Origin: Stenogyne calaminthoides
Taxonomy: Eukaryota > Streptophyta > Magnoliopsida > Lamiales > Lamiaceae
DNA: 64,000 bases
Assembly (NCBI GenBank): GCA_037126765.1
Contig: JBBCBC010000031.1
Location: 5,961,638 to 6,025,637 of the forward strand
Reading direction: 5' to 3'
Part shown: piece after piece, positions 1 through 12,020 of the stretch
Numbering within the stretch: the stretch's first letter is position 1
Layout: every line of letters starts with the position of its first letter
Notes under the pieces: model-generated
Told to the model about the DNA's origin: nothing
Database searches by the model: none
The model's input: the letters and a program-made list of their open reading frames with translations, nothing else
Program-made: the position numbers and the translations under genes

Positions 1-106
1 GCCTCCGAAAAATTAAAATCTTAAAATATATATTGCTCGGTTAGAAATAAATTAAATCGTTTAAATAATTTCCTTTTAAAACTTGCAATTTTAGTTCAGG
101 GTATTA

Positions 107-342
107 GGGTATGTTAGTTTCGGGCTTATAGTGGGCGTGGAAAATCCCGAACTTTGAAGTCCTAGGATTTCAAAATCTTGATGAATAGTTAAAGTGTATG
201 TTTGTTATGTGATTTTACAGGGTAGAATGGTGGAAAAAATAATTCATGTGATATTATTATATTATTTTGAGTGTATTGAGAGAATAAAAAAGTAAATGAT
301 GCGAGTGTATTGAGAGAATAAAATGTAGAGTAATAGTAAGTG
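107..342 (-). mobile_element. Truncated Tourist/Harbinger-type MITE
   Basis: A TTA triplet at 104-106 is followed by the terminal GGGTATGTTAGTTTCGGG. The next 230 bases match, in reverse, the complete Tourist copy at 17101-17454: the same order of the AAGTCCTAGGATTTC, GATGAATAGT and GTGTATTGAGAGA blocks. The second terminal repeat is missing. The element stops where the WDR70-like sequence starts at about 343, so a deletion or rearrangement joined the two. Bases 1-106 show nothing recognisable. Confidence 0.6.
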
Positions 343-3232
343 ATGATCGGGCCGTCTAGGCCTCCTTCAGGTGAGGTAGACTCAGATTCTGATGATGAAG
401 AAGAAGAAGATGAGGAAGATGGTTGTGGATATCGAATTCCGTTAAGCAACGAGATTGTCTTGAAAGGGCATACAAAGGTAAGATAATGTTCCTTTCTTTT
501 TTGTTCCTTAATAACTTAAGTGAGATTGATTTTGTGATTTGTCACTATATGGTAGTAGCTCATGTTTGTCTAGTGTCTAAAGTTAATAACTGTGAATTTC
601 TGGTTTTGTGTTTAAGACTGATGTCTCTAATGATGGGTAGGTTCTGCTTTCTGGTTTTAAAGGGAGTAGAGTCCATTTTATTTGAGGTGTGTGCTAGTGT
701 TAAAGTAAGAGATGAATCTCATTAATTGCATTTAACTTTTCCATTGTACCCCAAGTGAACATATACGTGATGAACCTCCTTATTTTCAGTATATATTAAT
801 TATCCCTCGGAGCCTTTCCTAATGTATTATTCATGCACCCAAGGTCAGCTATAGAACCGTTATCTGGTTAGGCTTGTTCGTTTTCAGTGACATGTCTATA
901 GGGTGTTTTACCTGAATTTGCTCATGTGTATCTCTGCTTGGTGTATGATATGTCAACTGTCAAGTATAATCCCCCCTTGCCTCTGTTTATACTTGTACAC
1001 AATAAGTATGAGGCAGTATTGGTTTCATATAAAATCAACCCAAGAAATAACAAACTGACAAGCAGTCTACTTTTCTTGAGCATTTCATGTCCTCTTTCTT
1101 CAAAAGTACTTCACACGTTCTTCCCATTCCCATATGTCTTTCCACTTTCACTGCTCATGGACAAAAAACCCCAAAAATTTGTGGAATAAATCTCTTATAT
1201 TAATTTACATATTTTTGACTTTGGGGCGGGTTGCAATCGTTTTTTGTGGGCATTTGTGAACAGAATATTTTTTCTATGCTATGCCCTGATTGCAAGACAT
1301 ATTGACTGAAATTTTGACAGGTGGTTTCAACTCTCGCTGTGGATCACACAGGCTCTCGTGTACTGTCTGGCAGCTTTGACTATACAGTTCGCATGTATGA
1401 TTTTCAAGGTATGAATGCCAGTCTACAGTCATTTAGACAGCTTGAACCATTTGAAGGCCATCAAATTCCACTAGTTCTTTGTTTAGGTTTTAACATCTTG
1501 AGGCTGAACTGATACTTGTGCTGCTCTAGTGCAGATCTACGACCGTGATGGGCTTACTCTAGGCGAATTTGTCAAGGGAGACATGTATATTAGGGATCTT
1601 AAGAATACTAAAGGCCACATAACTGGATTGAGCTGTGGAGAATGGCACCCTAAGGACAAGGAAACAATTTTAACATCATCCGAGGATGGTTCAATGCGAA
1701 TATGGGATGTAAACAACTTCCAAAGTCAAAAGCAGGTCAGTGTTTTATGTTCTTTTGTCTCAGTTTTATTGGATATTCACTGGTAATTGCACATATAACA
1801 TGCACAATAGTTTTTTTTTATCTCATGTCAGTTCTTGAATCTGTAGAAAATTAAAATACATATATTTAACCTTCCCCCTTTTCTCCTGCACATGGGAGTT
1901 GACTACGCATGCACCTCACACATTTGGTCAGTTGTTTATATACCATGCATCAGCAAAATTGTAAAATCCCACAAGTGAAATCTTCACTCTTGGTGAAGTA
2001 ATAAAGAAACATTTAGATGATCTATCGTCGTCCTCTAAATTTTCTGGAATTCCTTATGTAATGCACAAATTACAGGAATTCGATATGCTGATTCATTACA
2101 TCCTGTTCTGTTTGTTGGTTTAAAGTAAGAGTGATTGTTATGTATTTTAAATGAGTATGGTTGCACTAAAACGTGGAGTTATTGTACTGAGTTTTTTTCG
2201 AAGAATATATTTTTGAATTTAACCTGTGCATCCTCACATGGACTGTGGTGACACTTGCTATTGCATTATTGCTCTAGTTTCTTGTTTTGGTTACTGTTTT
2301 TATATTTATGGTTTTACTGAATTTCTTAACACAGGTAGTGTTTTTGGTTTTGTTGACTTGAAAGAAAACCAAAAGCCTTGATAAATATGATTCTTTAGTT
2401 CTGTTCTTTTTGCTGATTGTCTGACTGTTATTATTAAGCCCAAACTTTCTAGGCCTGGACGAGTTCCGGTAACCACATGTACTTGGGATCGTGAAGGAAA
2501 ACGAATTGCTGCTGGTGTAGGAGATGGCTCTCTACAGGTATTTGTCTGAGGCCAAACTTCATATCATTATTCGCCTTATTTTGGGTTACTCGTTTCTTCT
2601 AACAGGATGTATATTTCCACACGGAATGTGGTGATAACTGATAAGTCTTACATGGCTATTGGTTTGTGTGTAGATCTTTGCAACAGTAGGGGATAGGCAC
2701 GAAGGAGGAACTCACGTGCTATATGATCCAACAATCAGCGAGAGAGGAGCTATTGTGTGTGTGGCTCGTGCTCCGAGGAAAAAGTCTGTGGACGATTTTG
2801 TGGCAGAACCCGTGATTCACAACCCCGTGAGCCGAGCCGTAAACGCCAACGTGAGAAGATGTTGAAGGATCCAATCAAGTCCCACAAACCAGAGCTACCA
2901 ATGACAGGGTAGGTACCACCAAAGGAAGTTTGCTCACACAATACCTTCTTAAGGTAACTAATACTGTTCAGTGAAACAACAAATACTGTTCAGTGAAAAC
3001 AACTAATACTTTTTAATAATGCAATTAATACCATTTAAAAAGTATGCTGATCTTGCATTCATCGTTGTGCGTTTCAGCAAGGGGGCATGATTAAAGAAAC
3101 ATGGATGGAGGAAGATCCCAGAGAAGCTATCTTAAAGTATGCCGATGTTGCTGCCAAAGATCTAAGTATATCGCTCCAGCGTATGCCCAGACCCAGCCTG
3201 AAACCTTCTTTCCCAAGTCTGACGACAAATAA
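343..3232 (+). pseudogene. WDR70-like WD40 repeat protein, decayed intron-containing copy
   Basis: Exon remnants read like plant WDR70 (gastrulation-defective-1 homologue), a nuclear WD40 protein. Segments: 343-477 (acidic stretch, then RIPLSNEIVLKGHTK), donor GT at 478; 1321-1464 (VDHTGSRVLSGSFDYTVRMY); 1529-1735 (QIYDRDGLTLGEF and EDGSMRIWDV), donor at 1736; 2427-2537 (GRVPVTTCTWDREGK), donor at 2538; 2674-2831 (IFATVGDRHEGGTHVLYD); 2832-2907 and 2912-2953 in two further frames; 3078-3232 (GGMIKETWMEEDPREAILKY). Breaks: the exon joining GHQ to QIYDRDG is degenerate with stops near 1505-1512. The blades expected between 2537 and 2674 are absent. The frame changes near 2831, a TAG lies at 2909-2911, and one base is lost near 3162. 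The acceptor before 2427 has no AG. Introns are retained, so this is not a processed copy. The usual N-terminal part is not seen upstream of 343. A functional product is very unlikely. Confidence 0.85.
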
Positions 3233-3828
3233 CTGGGTGATTATCCTACTTCTGCACGTCCAGTAAAGCAAGATTCCGAGCCTGGTGATGCATGTTATTT
3301 GTCGTTTTAATTCAAAAGCTGGTTGTTACAATCTGCGATATCACCATCAACACTTTGTATAACATAAACACATGATCAATACATTTTCATAAATCAACTC
3401 CATAGCAAGAGTTCTTCAAACCAAAGCTAATATTCCCTTTAATAAAATGAAGGGGTTGGAAATATTGTTAATCAACATCCGAAGAAAATATTGTTAATAA
3501 AATAAGCTTCTTGGTATAGATGGCAACTTCATTAATCATTCTAACTATTCTCATCTCAATGCCAAAGTATAGAAAGGAAGATTTCTTTTCCTTCTAAGTA
3601 ATGAATACACCAAATAATACATGGAATCTCAAGATTCAACTCAGAGTTTCTAGAATAACCAGACAGGTCCATAGTCGAAGAAAGCATAGAGAAATCGGAC
3701 GAGTGTCTACAAGATGATAAATTATAGCAATCCATCAGATACGTTACACATCATATTCGCATGACCAAGGTTCTTCGTGCAATAAATCGGACAATGTCCC
3801 TTGGGAGATCATACCTATGAGCCAAATT
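3233..3828. other. Convergent intergenic spacer
   Basis: This lies between the end of the WDR70-like pseudogene (+) and the stop codon of the KDO8P synthase gene (-). It must contain the 3'UTR of the latter. I see no coding similarity, repeat or clear polyadenylation signal that I would commit to. Confidence 0.5.
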
Positions 3829-6800
3829 TCAGGGACGGAACGGAGTGAGATCAATTTGAAATTGTTTCTTCCCTTTGCTCACCCTCTATAGAGAAAAATA
3901 AATAAATGAATTGGAGGAAATATTTTGTATTTCTTTCAGACATAAGTAAACTGGAAAAGCTCTAAAATATGAGTCAGAACACCATAATTGGAAAACTATT
4001 GGTATCTTTTATGTTGACTCTAATATTCATAATATTAGCGATCCTCTTAAAATTGCAAGGTTTGCGTAGAAAACTTACGGCAATAGCTATAAGTTCTTCT
4101 AGAAGTTCCTCCAAGTGGCGAAGAGGCTGCATAGCAAAAATTAACAGAGAGGTCAATTGAGACGACCTTTACTTTCCCTATAGACAATAGTCTAAATTCT
4201 GCTTACCCACTGTGTTGGACCATCAACAGGAGATTTTAAAGGATTATCATGCACCTAATAATCACATTATCACAAACGCAAAGGTAAAGAATGTTTGATG
4301 TGAATTATCAAAAAGATATCGTAAACAAACATATATAAAGGAAGAAAAGATCATTCAATACTTATATTCACCAGTTGCACCATGCAATTCAAGTGAATAT
4401 TTAAATGGTATTAGTTGTTCTACTTAAAGGTATTAGTTGGTCAGTATTAGCTGTTTCCACTGAACAATATTAATTGTTTCATGGAATGGAATTAGTTGTG
4501 CACCAGCTGCACCGTGTTACTCTTACTCCCTTTTTTAGTGGATTGATTCTAAGATCTGTACCTCCATAAAGATTCCATCCACCCCCACAGCAACTGCTGT
4601 GCGGGCAATGCAGGGGATTAATTCCCGAAGACCTCCGCTCGCAACACCACCACCTTCAAGCTGTTAATTAGTTAGTCGACATTCTGAAATCAAAATCCAA
4701 GTCTAGACATTACAAATAACAAAGTGAGAAGGCGAGATTGTAGCAATTACGTTGAGCAAAGAGAATATTGACTCAACTCCCTTGAATATGATTTTGATTT
4801 ACAAATGAATTGAAGACTTTGGAGTTGATAAATGAAATTTGGGATAATATTTTGGAACCGCTGCAACACTAGGGTGTAGTTCAAATCATCAAAATGGCAG
4901 AATAAAGTTATCAAAACTATTACTTAAGCAAATATAAAATGTATAAGACCACATAGCTTCTAATGGATCTCAAAATCCTGGAGCTCCCCTCATCCTTCAA
5001 CTTTCACAAGCTTTTATATGAATAAGCAGTATCACATGAGAAATTATGTTTTTAAATCATCAAATGACCACCTACTTGCATCAAGAAACTTCACCAACTC
5101 AATATCAAACGTAGAACATGAGGGAGTGAAGCAATCATAGATATTCTTAAGTTGTTAATGGAAATATTCTTCAAGGCATTGCAGCATTTGCTCAGCGCTA
5201 AAAGGTATGAATATCTCAATGTATAATGATAAGAGTAATAATACCTTTTGCCCAGCAGGTTGTTGTAATGAATGTGTTATATCCGCCACCTAAATAAAGG
5301 TATTTTATGGAAATGTCACTTTCAGGACATGCTAAACATAAGAAGCAGAAATTCACCATAATTTGTAATCTGGATGGATTAATAATGATATATATGGGGA
5401 AGCCTTAAAGTTCGATCAGCAATCTTACAACAGGACAGTTAGCCTCCCTCATCCACTCCAAATTGCGTGGATCAACAATCAAGTCATCTGCATATTAGAC
5501 CAACTAAGTTATGGTTATCTTTATTTATGGAAAATATGAAAATTATTTACCTGAGTAATGCAAATCTATGTTTAATTTTATTTTTTTTGAAGGAAACAGT
5601 TTAGTCATAGGTTTGAGCAGGTTTTTGTTCATTGATATATATCAGCCATATGTAGAACATTTATTGCATGAAAATGGTTTGCTAAATTTATTTTCAGCAT
5701 ACATGGGTTCCATAAAATTTCACAGATTCATTTATATTTTATATTTTATTTAGATATCATGTCAGATGAGAGTTTATTTTATATTTTATTTAAAATCAAC
5801 ACACAGTCACTTACTGTAGCCAAACATTGTTCCTCTCTCACAAACCATAACATTTTCATTTCCGGCCATTCTAATCTTTTCAGCAGAATTTAACATGACC
5901 TACAAAATCAATGGACAAAAGGTGGTAAACCAATATCAATAAAAGGATATGGGAGAGAAACCTAGTTAATAAACGTAAAAGAAAAGGTTGGAAAATACTC
6001 ACAGAAGGGGCACAAAATTGGCCTTTCTTGATATTGATAATTTTCCCAGTTTTTGCAGCTGCTACAAGCAGATCTGTCTGTCATTCCAACTTGCAATTAA
6101 TAATTGGGTGAAGGAGCACATAGAACAAAATGTTAGAAAGAACTAGAATCTGGTGATTTAACCTGACGGCATAAGAAAGCAGGAATTTGAATAATATCAG
6201 CAACCCTGCCGACAGCCTCACACTGTAAAAAAACACCAACTATTAGAAATCATGCACAGATTCTGTTCTATTTTTTCTTCAATCTCAATAAAATTAATGC
6301 ATTAAAAAAATCCATGTTCTCCATTTGGCATCCTTTATTGCTATCCCAAATTGTTCATGGCTCAATCCCTTACTATCCCAAATTGTTTAAGGGGTAGAAT
6401 GTTTTAAGGGAAAAACAAATTATCCAACGAGTTTTGTGGAATGAAACTTAGTCAGGCATTTCAAACTTATGCTATATTTCTACTGGAAGAAGATAACAAG
6501 TACACCTCAATGAACATCAGTATTGGAGCGACCTAGACTCGCTTATTTAGGCTCTTGCAAGGAAAGAGAGACCATCATGGGGAATGTGAATTTATTTTGT
6601 TTCCATGTATCTGTTGTTAGTTTCTGCAAGGAGTTTGACAACATTGTGTGGCAACTTTTTAAGTGGCACGTGTTAATATCAGAAGTTTAGCTTCTCCGCG
6701 GCATTGTAAGATACAATATAACAAAGCATATTCTCATACTTAAGTATGACTATGTATTCCACAGTTCAGGTTTCTTGTTACACAATGGTGTAACGTAGCT

Positions 6801-7943
6801 TCTACCAAAATTATTAGATACTCCCTCTGTCCTGGAAGACTCTGCGCCAACTTTTCAGCGCAGAGATTAAGAAAACTTGCTTTATGCTTTATGGGGAGAG
6901 GTAGAAAGGACAATAAGTGTGTATTGTAAGGTTATAAGTTGAGAAAAGTGTGTCCATTTTTGGGTGTGCAAAGTCTTATGGGACAGACCCAAAAGGAAAG
7001 TGTGCTAAGTCTTCTGGGACGGAGGAAGTATTAAGTAAAAATTGTGAAGTTCCTGATTAAAGTTTTCACATCTTCCACAAATTATATTTCATTCGTACTT
7101 ATATAACGCTCCGTTCTGAACAAAGTGGTATCAATTAATGACTCACAAACAAGACTAACGAACAAATTAGAAACAATGAATTACATGCCATTCGTCTAGT
7201 GATAGAAGATGTTAACACAAAATCTAAACCATGAATTTTATAGTCTAATAAAGTTGTGTAAAAAAAAACTGCAACTTCCATTCTTAAATAAAACCTGAAT
7301 TGCCTCGTGCACATCAGTGACTATTGGTAGGTCATACATCGTTTTCACCTTCTCAAGGATCTGTAAACCAGAAAGCAACAGAACAAGATTTAAATTTAAG
7401 ATTCATAAGGCTCTTAAATCTCTTCTTTTTTTTTTTTGAGCAAATAAGGCTCTTAAATCTTAAGAGAACTCTAAATATGAAATTGTAGGTAATCTGTCAG
7501 CCCTTCTTCTAGTAACAAGAATTACCTTCAAGCCCTCTTCCAAACCAGGACCACGAAAGGACTTGGAAGAAGTCCGATTAGCTTTATCAAAGCTGGATTT
7601 GAAAATCAAGGGCAATCCAAGTCTATAGTTTGCAAACATAATCAAATTCAGTTAGAAGTACAACTAAGAAATCCAAATAAAATTTCAATCGAAACTCAAT
7701 TGTTTAGAGAATTCGCATTACTTGGTACTGATGGCTTTGATTTGCTTGGCCATGTAGAGGATGTGCTCTTCCGATTCAATGACATTGGGTCCTGCTAGTA
7801 AGAAAAATGGCTCCGCTGTCTGATTAACAAAATATTTTAGCAGCATTTTTACCAAAATATTTTGAAAATGCAGAAAATTAAGAGACAGGGAGAGAGATAT
7901 TTGATACCTTTAGCTGATTGAAAAGCAGCTTCGACGAATCCAT
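3829..7943 (-). CDS. KDSA: 3-deoxy-D-manno-octulosonate-8-phosphate synthase (KDO8P synthase)
   Basis: Condenses phosphoenolpyruvate with arabinose 5-phosphate to Kdo-8-phosphate, the first committed step to Kdo in pectic rhamnogalacturonan II; cytosolic in plants. Thirteen coding exons on the minus strand: 7943-7908, 7819-7722, 7622-7526, 7360-7295, 6222-6163, 6077-6003, 5899-5815, 5487-5429, 5289-5245, 4660-4562, 4254-4207, 4126-4079, 3885-3829. All junctions are GT-AG and in phase, giving 290 residues, the usual plant length. Family motifs: AGPNVIESEEH near residue 20, KSSFDKANRTSSKSFRGPG near 55-75, VTDVHE, IPAFLCRQTDLL, CERGTMFGY, ADITHSLQQPAG, GGLRELIPCIARTAVAVG, LTPFR at the end. Asn in AGPN, where metal-dependent enzymes have Cys, marks the metal-independent class. 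One unusual residue: HDNP where plant proteins usually have HDDP; the aspartate of PVDGPTQ is kept. The start is the first ATG after a 5'UTR intron. The gene appears intact. Confidence 0.96.
6821..7028. mobile_element. Stowaway MITE in KDSA intron
   Basis: Starts CTCCCTCTGTCCTGGAAGAC after a TA (6819-6820) and ends GTCTTCTGGGACGGAGGAAG before a TA (7029-7030). The terminal repeats are inverted, and the TA target duplication is diagnostic of the Tc1/mariner Stowaway group. It is about 208 bp with no coding capacity, and sits in the intron between coding exons 4 and 5 of the minus-strand gene. Confidence 0.85.
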
Positions 7944-7945
7944 AT

Positions 7946-8476
7946 CTTAACTTCAAAAATTATAGTAGAAAAATCAACGAAGATCTAAAATGTGGAAGAA
8001 AAAAAGAATGAACAACATGATCTAAGATCTAACGATTTAAAAGTATCAATTAAAAACTTAACCAGACATCTGAAATTTAATGCAATTAATTGAACACATA
8101 CACAAATCTCCACCCTAAACACATTTTTCACGTACGCATTTTATCAAGCAGTTAGTAAGCAAGCTAAAACTACGATAGACATTGATAATTCCTGAGATTT
8201 AACATAAATATACAACAGAGATTCAAATTATTCAATCAATCTAAGCAACTATTAAGTGCAGATCCTTTACTCCTATCCTATATTCCAATTTAACTAAAGA
8301 AAAAAAAAGGAGGAACTAAATTGTTCTTCAAAAGCATAAATCGTAATCATCGGTAGAACATAATTTCAAATTACAGCATTAATTACTAGAAATGTCAGAT
8401 TTAACAGGAGAAAATTGATGAATTACATTGAAGAACGAAGAACGAAACTGATGAATTAGTGTAAGTGTAACTCACC
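7946..8476 (-). other. 5'UTR intron of KDSA and end of leader exon
   Basis: Reading the minus strand, a leader exon upstream of 8476 ends in ...GATTACG with donor GTGAGT at 8475. The matching acceptor TTAAG ends at 7946, two bases before the start codon. The intron is about 530 bp and AT-rich. Leader introns of this kind are common in constitutively expressed plant genes. I saw no TATA box just above the leader. The exact transcription start is unknown. Confidence 0.6.
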
Positions 8477-8685
8477 GTAATCAGATATCACCCGGAGGGT
8501 TGGAGTTTGTTATTTTGGGTTCTTTTTCTGTTTTTTCACCTGCCACCAATTTTTATTTTTTTTTAAATTACAAAAACAAAAAGAATTGTCGGTCCTCAAA
8601 ATAGTTGGAGAATTAATTATCCAGTCAATATCACTGGAAACAAATATGGTTGGAAATTTAAAACAAAAACATGTCAGGAGTTGAC

Positions 8686-9012
8686 GGTCCGTTCCATACT
8701 TATTTGGATATTATTTTTTTATTTTGCTCCGTTTCGTATTTATTTGAACATTTTTTTAAATAATAATAAAGTAATTTTACTTTTTACAATTATATCCTTC
8801 TAAAATTTTAAAAATTACATCTCATACTATTATTAAATAATTTATACACACTAAAAATTATTTTACCCTCTCAATTACTTTAATAATAAAGTAGAAATGT
8901 CTATAATACTCTTAATTAAAAATTACTTTATCCCCACAAATACTAATAAATAATTTATACATTAAATATCGCGTCTACAGTAAATGTCCAAACAAGTGCG
9001 GGAAGGGGGAGT
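8686..9012. mobile_element. Degenerate MITE-like element near the KDSA 5' end
   Basis: The left end GTCCGTTCCATACTTATTTG resembles the reverse complement of the right end (CCCGCACTTGTTTGGACATT in that orientation), before GGAAGGGGGAGTA. The interior is AT-rich with repeated TTTATACATTAAA and AATAATAAAGTA motifs. It resembles the common plant CTCCCTCCGTTCC...TTGTTTGGACA MITEs. No clean target duplication remains. It is upstream of the KDSA leader and could lie in its distal promoter. Confidence 0.45.
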
Positions 9013-9541
9013 ATTTTTTTATATTAATGTTATGTAAAAATTTGTCATTATTATGCATTAAAAAAATATCATTATTTAAAGTATAATATTTTGTAAGTAG
9101 TGGTAATTTTTATACACAATAGTAATATTTTTTTATATATAATAATAATAGAGTTCATTTAAAAACTGATCCATGAGAGTGTTACTTGTGAATTAATAGC
9201 AGAAAATAAAAATATATCACCATGTTTTGTATGCATTAAATGCATCATTCATCTCAAAATATTTTAACGTGGTGTTCTAATATAAAGAGTGCATTTCCTA
9301 ATTATGGGGGTGCTAATAACCTGGCCTATACATTTTCATTTGGTAATAAATTGGACCCAAACATTTGAAGATGACAAAAAAGGCATAATTTTTAAGAACC
9401 GTAAATATATATTAAGGGCATAGTATATTGGACAGAATAATTGGGCTTAGTCTAATCGGGCTTTTCGTGGTCCAATTGTAAGATTATACTTTGTTGGTCC
9501 TGGTGCAAACGAGTCTTACACGTGTATGGGGGGAATACACG
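9013..9541. other. AT-rich spacer
   Basis: No gene or clear repeat seen. A near-palindromic ACACGTGTATGGGGGGAATACACGTGT lies at about 9518-9544, just before the LTR-like zone. Confidence 0.3.
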
Positions 9542-10084
9542 TGTTCAGTGTTTTTAAAACTTTTTCTTACTGAGGTCAACTTGGGTCAGATAATCCTGAA
9601 GATTAGGTCATGAGAAGCCTTGGATCGCTTCCGAGTCAAAGTCTCTGAGAGACAATGATCCCGAAGTTTCTTTTCGAGACCTCGAGATAATCCCAACCGA
9701 GTCCTGAGTGTCGAGATCCCGAGTTGCTTGGATCGAGATAACTAACTTCTTGAACCCTCGTAAGAGTAAGTTCGGTTTGGTAACTATCTGTTCTAGCTAC
9801 TCGGATGTCTTGAATGGAATGGTTGACCCTTTTTAGTTTATACTGCTTTAAAGCTTTCTTTGAAAACCTTCCTTTTATGGAATAGTGATTAGGCTGTGAT
9901 TCAATTACATGCAACTTCAAGTGAATTGATTCCAACTGAAACGTCAGTGAAAATATGCTTTCAAACTCAGTGATGCAACAGTTAAGCACATATAAAGAAA
10001 GCAATAAACAACAGAGCAGTTTATAGTGGTTCAGAGACTCAAGTTCTTGCGTCCACTCTCTCTGATCCTCAGAGAAATTCACTA

Positions 10085-10310
10085 ATCACTTCGAGCTTTT
10101 TCACTACCTCGCGTGAGTTTACTTACTCAACTTCGGCCCGAGCTTTCGACTACTCCACGTAGTTTACTTACTCAACCCGACCTTGAGCTTTACGACTATC
10201 TCCGTAGTTTACTTACTCAAACACAAACAAGTTTTGAATACCTCTCAGTAGTTTACTAACTTCTCCTCTGAGCTTTACACTACTTTCCGCGTAGTTTACT
10301 AACTCTTTAC
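10085..10310. repeat. Degenerate tandem repeat, unit about 50-60 bp
   Basis: About five imperfect units each contain GAGCTTT, then ACTAC, then GTAGTTTACTTACTC or GTAGTTTACTAACTC. Unit length varies between roughly 45 and 62 bases. It lies inside the LTR-like zone. Confidence 0.6.
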
Positions 10311-11119
10311 AACTCTTCTCACCAACAAACACACTCCAACTACCTTCTCAAGGGTTTGGGGTTTCTCGGTTGGTTTCAACTAGGATGAGATATCCTTTAC
10401 AATGAAGTACAATGCAAAGGGTTAGGATATCTCGACTAAGCTTCGGATATGTCTTATCAAGCTAGGCTTAGTTTAGTGAGCTCTCTTCAATATAAAAAGC
10501 ACTTGAGAAATTCTAAGTTTTTCGAAAGTGCTTTAACTTTCATGATAATAAGTTTGAGCTTCTTGAGTTGCTTATAAATTTCCCCGTAACCTTACAATGT
10601 AGAGGGTCACAAGATTTATAGGCATACACCAAGGTCACTCTTGAAAACTATCCGTTGGAGAGATAAACTTGAGTTTCCTCTTATGGTGTGTGAGGAACGA
10701 CTATATTTAGGGTTTGAAACTCCCTAACACGTTTTTAGGCAATAAATTTTCATGTAGCCGGTCTTCACTTTTTTTGCGATGGAACTTTTGTACTTGACAT
10801 CTTTTTTCAATGACCGTCACATCCTTTGTCGATGTCGGCATGAATGCGATCTTTTCTTCCTCTTTTTGACTTTTGTCTCCGAGTTAAAGGTAGACACCTT
10901 CAATCGGCTCTTTTGGTTACAAACTCGAGTTTGATATAACCTTAACAACACTTCGACTTAGTTCCTTTTGTGCGCATTTTGAATGTCTTGGCAAATATCT
11001 ATTTTCTAAGAATCACGATCTTCTCGAAGATGCATCCTTCGAGATAGATATATTGATTGCCTCGGAACATTCGTGTTTATCTTGAAAGCATTCAAGACAT
11101 TCTCGACTCTTCAATAATA

Positions 11120-11420
11120 ATCGTGCCTTGATATTCTTGATCTTGATCTTCGTCTTGCGTCTTGAGTCTTCGAGTCTTCGAGTCTTCGAGTCTTGAGTCT
11201 TCCACCGGATATCTTGGTGATATCTTGAATCTTCAATCTTCATGCCGAAGTCTTGATTTCCTCGATTTCATCTTGAGTCTTGATATCTCGATTTCACACT
11301 GAGTCTTTAGATACTTCGGTTTCTCATTTGAGTCTTGATTCTCGATTTCTCGTCTTCGTAAACTTCGGTTTCATCTTTGAAACTTCAGTTTCTTGAAACA
11401 TATCTGAGTTCTTGAGTCTT
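11120..11420. repeat. Degenerate CTTGAGTCTTCGAG repeat tract
   Basis: Short imperfect units of TCTTGAGTC, TCTTCGAG and CTCGATTTC recur over about 300 bases. The cleanest part is three consecutive CGAGTCTT units at 11170-11193. It is a simple, slippage-type array with no coding signal. Confidence 0.55.
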
Positions 11421-11875
11421 CAGAACCTATCCTGATCTATATCTGCTGACTATACATTTTGCAGATAACATCCTGAATACTCTAAAACTGAATCCTGACT
11501 CAACTATCAAAATCATTCTGAACATGTCATACTCAGAGGTTTTGGGATCTTAATCAAAATCATATATCTTTTATTAAATTCATCTCCCAACATACTTTAT
11601 TATTATTTTTGGATTAGAAAGAATAATTCTTAGTTAATTAATTAATTAGTATTTAGAATAATTCGTTTAGGACATTGAATGGTCAAAATGCAAATATATC
11701 CGCTTCCTACGTATCACAGAAGAAATGCCCACGTTAATATTATAAAAATGAGAGATTAATTGAATCTATATTGCTAAAAGTGGTGGGTTTGTTTCTTTTA
11801 AATTATCAAGAGTTTAAATCAAACAAAGTTCTGGTGGAAATAATTTTCTGCGGCTAAATCACAATAACTGATAAA

Positions 11876-12020
11876 GAGGCACACTTGAGTGAGGCCGTCT
11901 CACAGTGAGATGGGGTATAATTTGGGTATTGACGCTTTAACACTTTGAAAGGAATGAATAAAATTTATGTTAAATTATACCGCGTCTTATGCATGAGACT
12001 GTCTCATACGAGTTTTTGTC
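11876..12020. repeat. Short interspersed repeat family R1, copy 1
   Basis: A block of about 145 bp starting GAGGCACACTTG and ending CATACGAGTTTTTGTC. It is shared with 20695-20840 and 38057-38191. Common internal blocks: CTCACNGTGAG near the left, ATAATTTGGGTATTGACGC and TTTAACACTTTG in the middle, and GTCTCATACGA near the right. No open frame. A MITE or SINE-like origin is possible. Confidence 0.65.

Larger units (their letters stand above)
9542..11524. mobile_element. Repeat-rich zone, possible solo LTR
   Basis: The block begins TGTTCAG (9542-9548) and ends CTGAACA (11518-11524), matching short TG...CA termini, and contains no credible gene. The text around 10010-10085 (TTTATAGTGGTTCAGAGACT) resembles LTR leader sequence of plant retrotransposons. 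No 5 bp target duplication was found (ACACG against TGTCA), so the boundaries are tentative. An open stretch of about 148 codons on the minus strand (9636-10082) matches no family I know and I do not call it. Confidence 0.35.

Noticed and set aside
9636..10082. Minus-strand open frame of 148 codons
   Set aside because: It lies in an LTR-like repeat zone, has no domain or family motif, and its composition follows the repeats.
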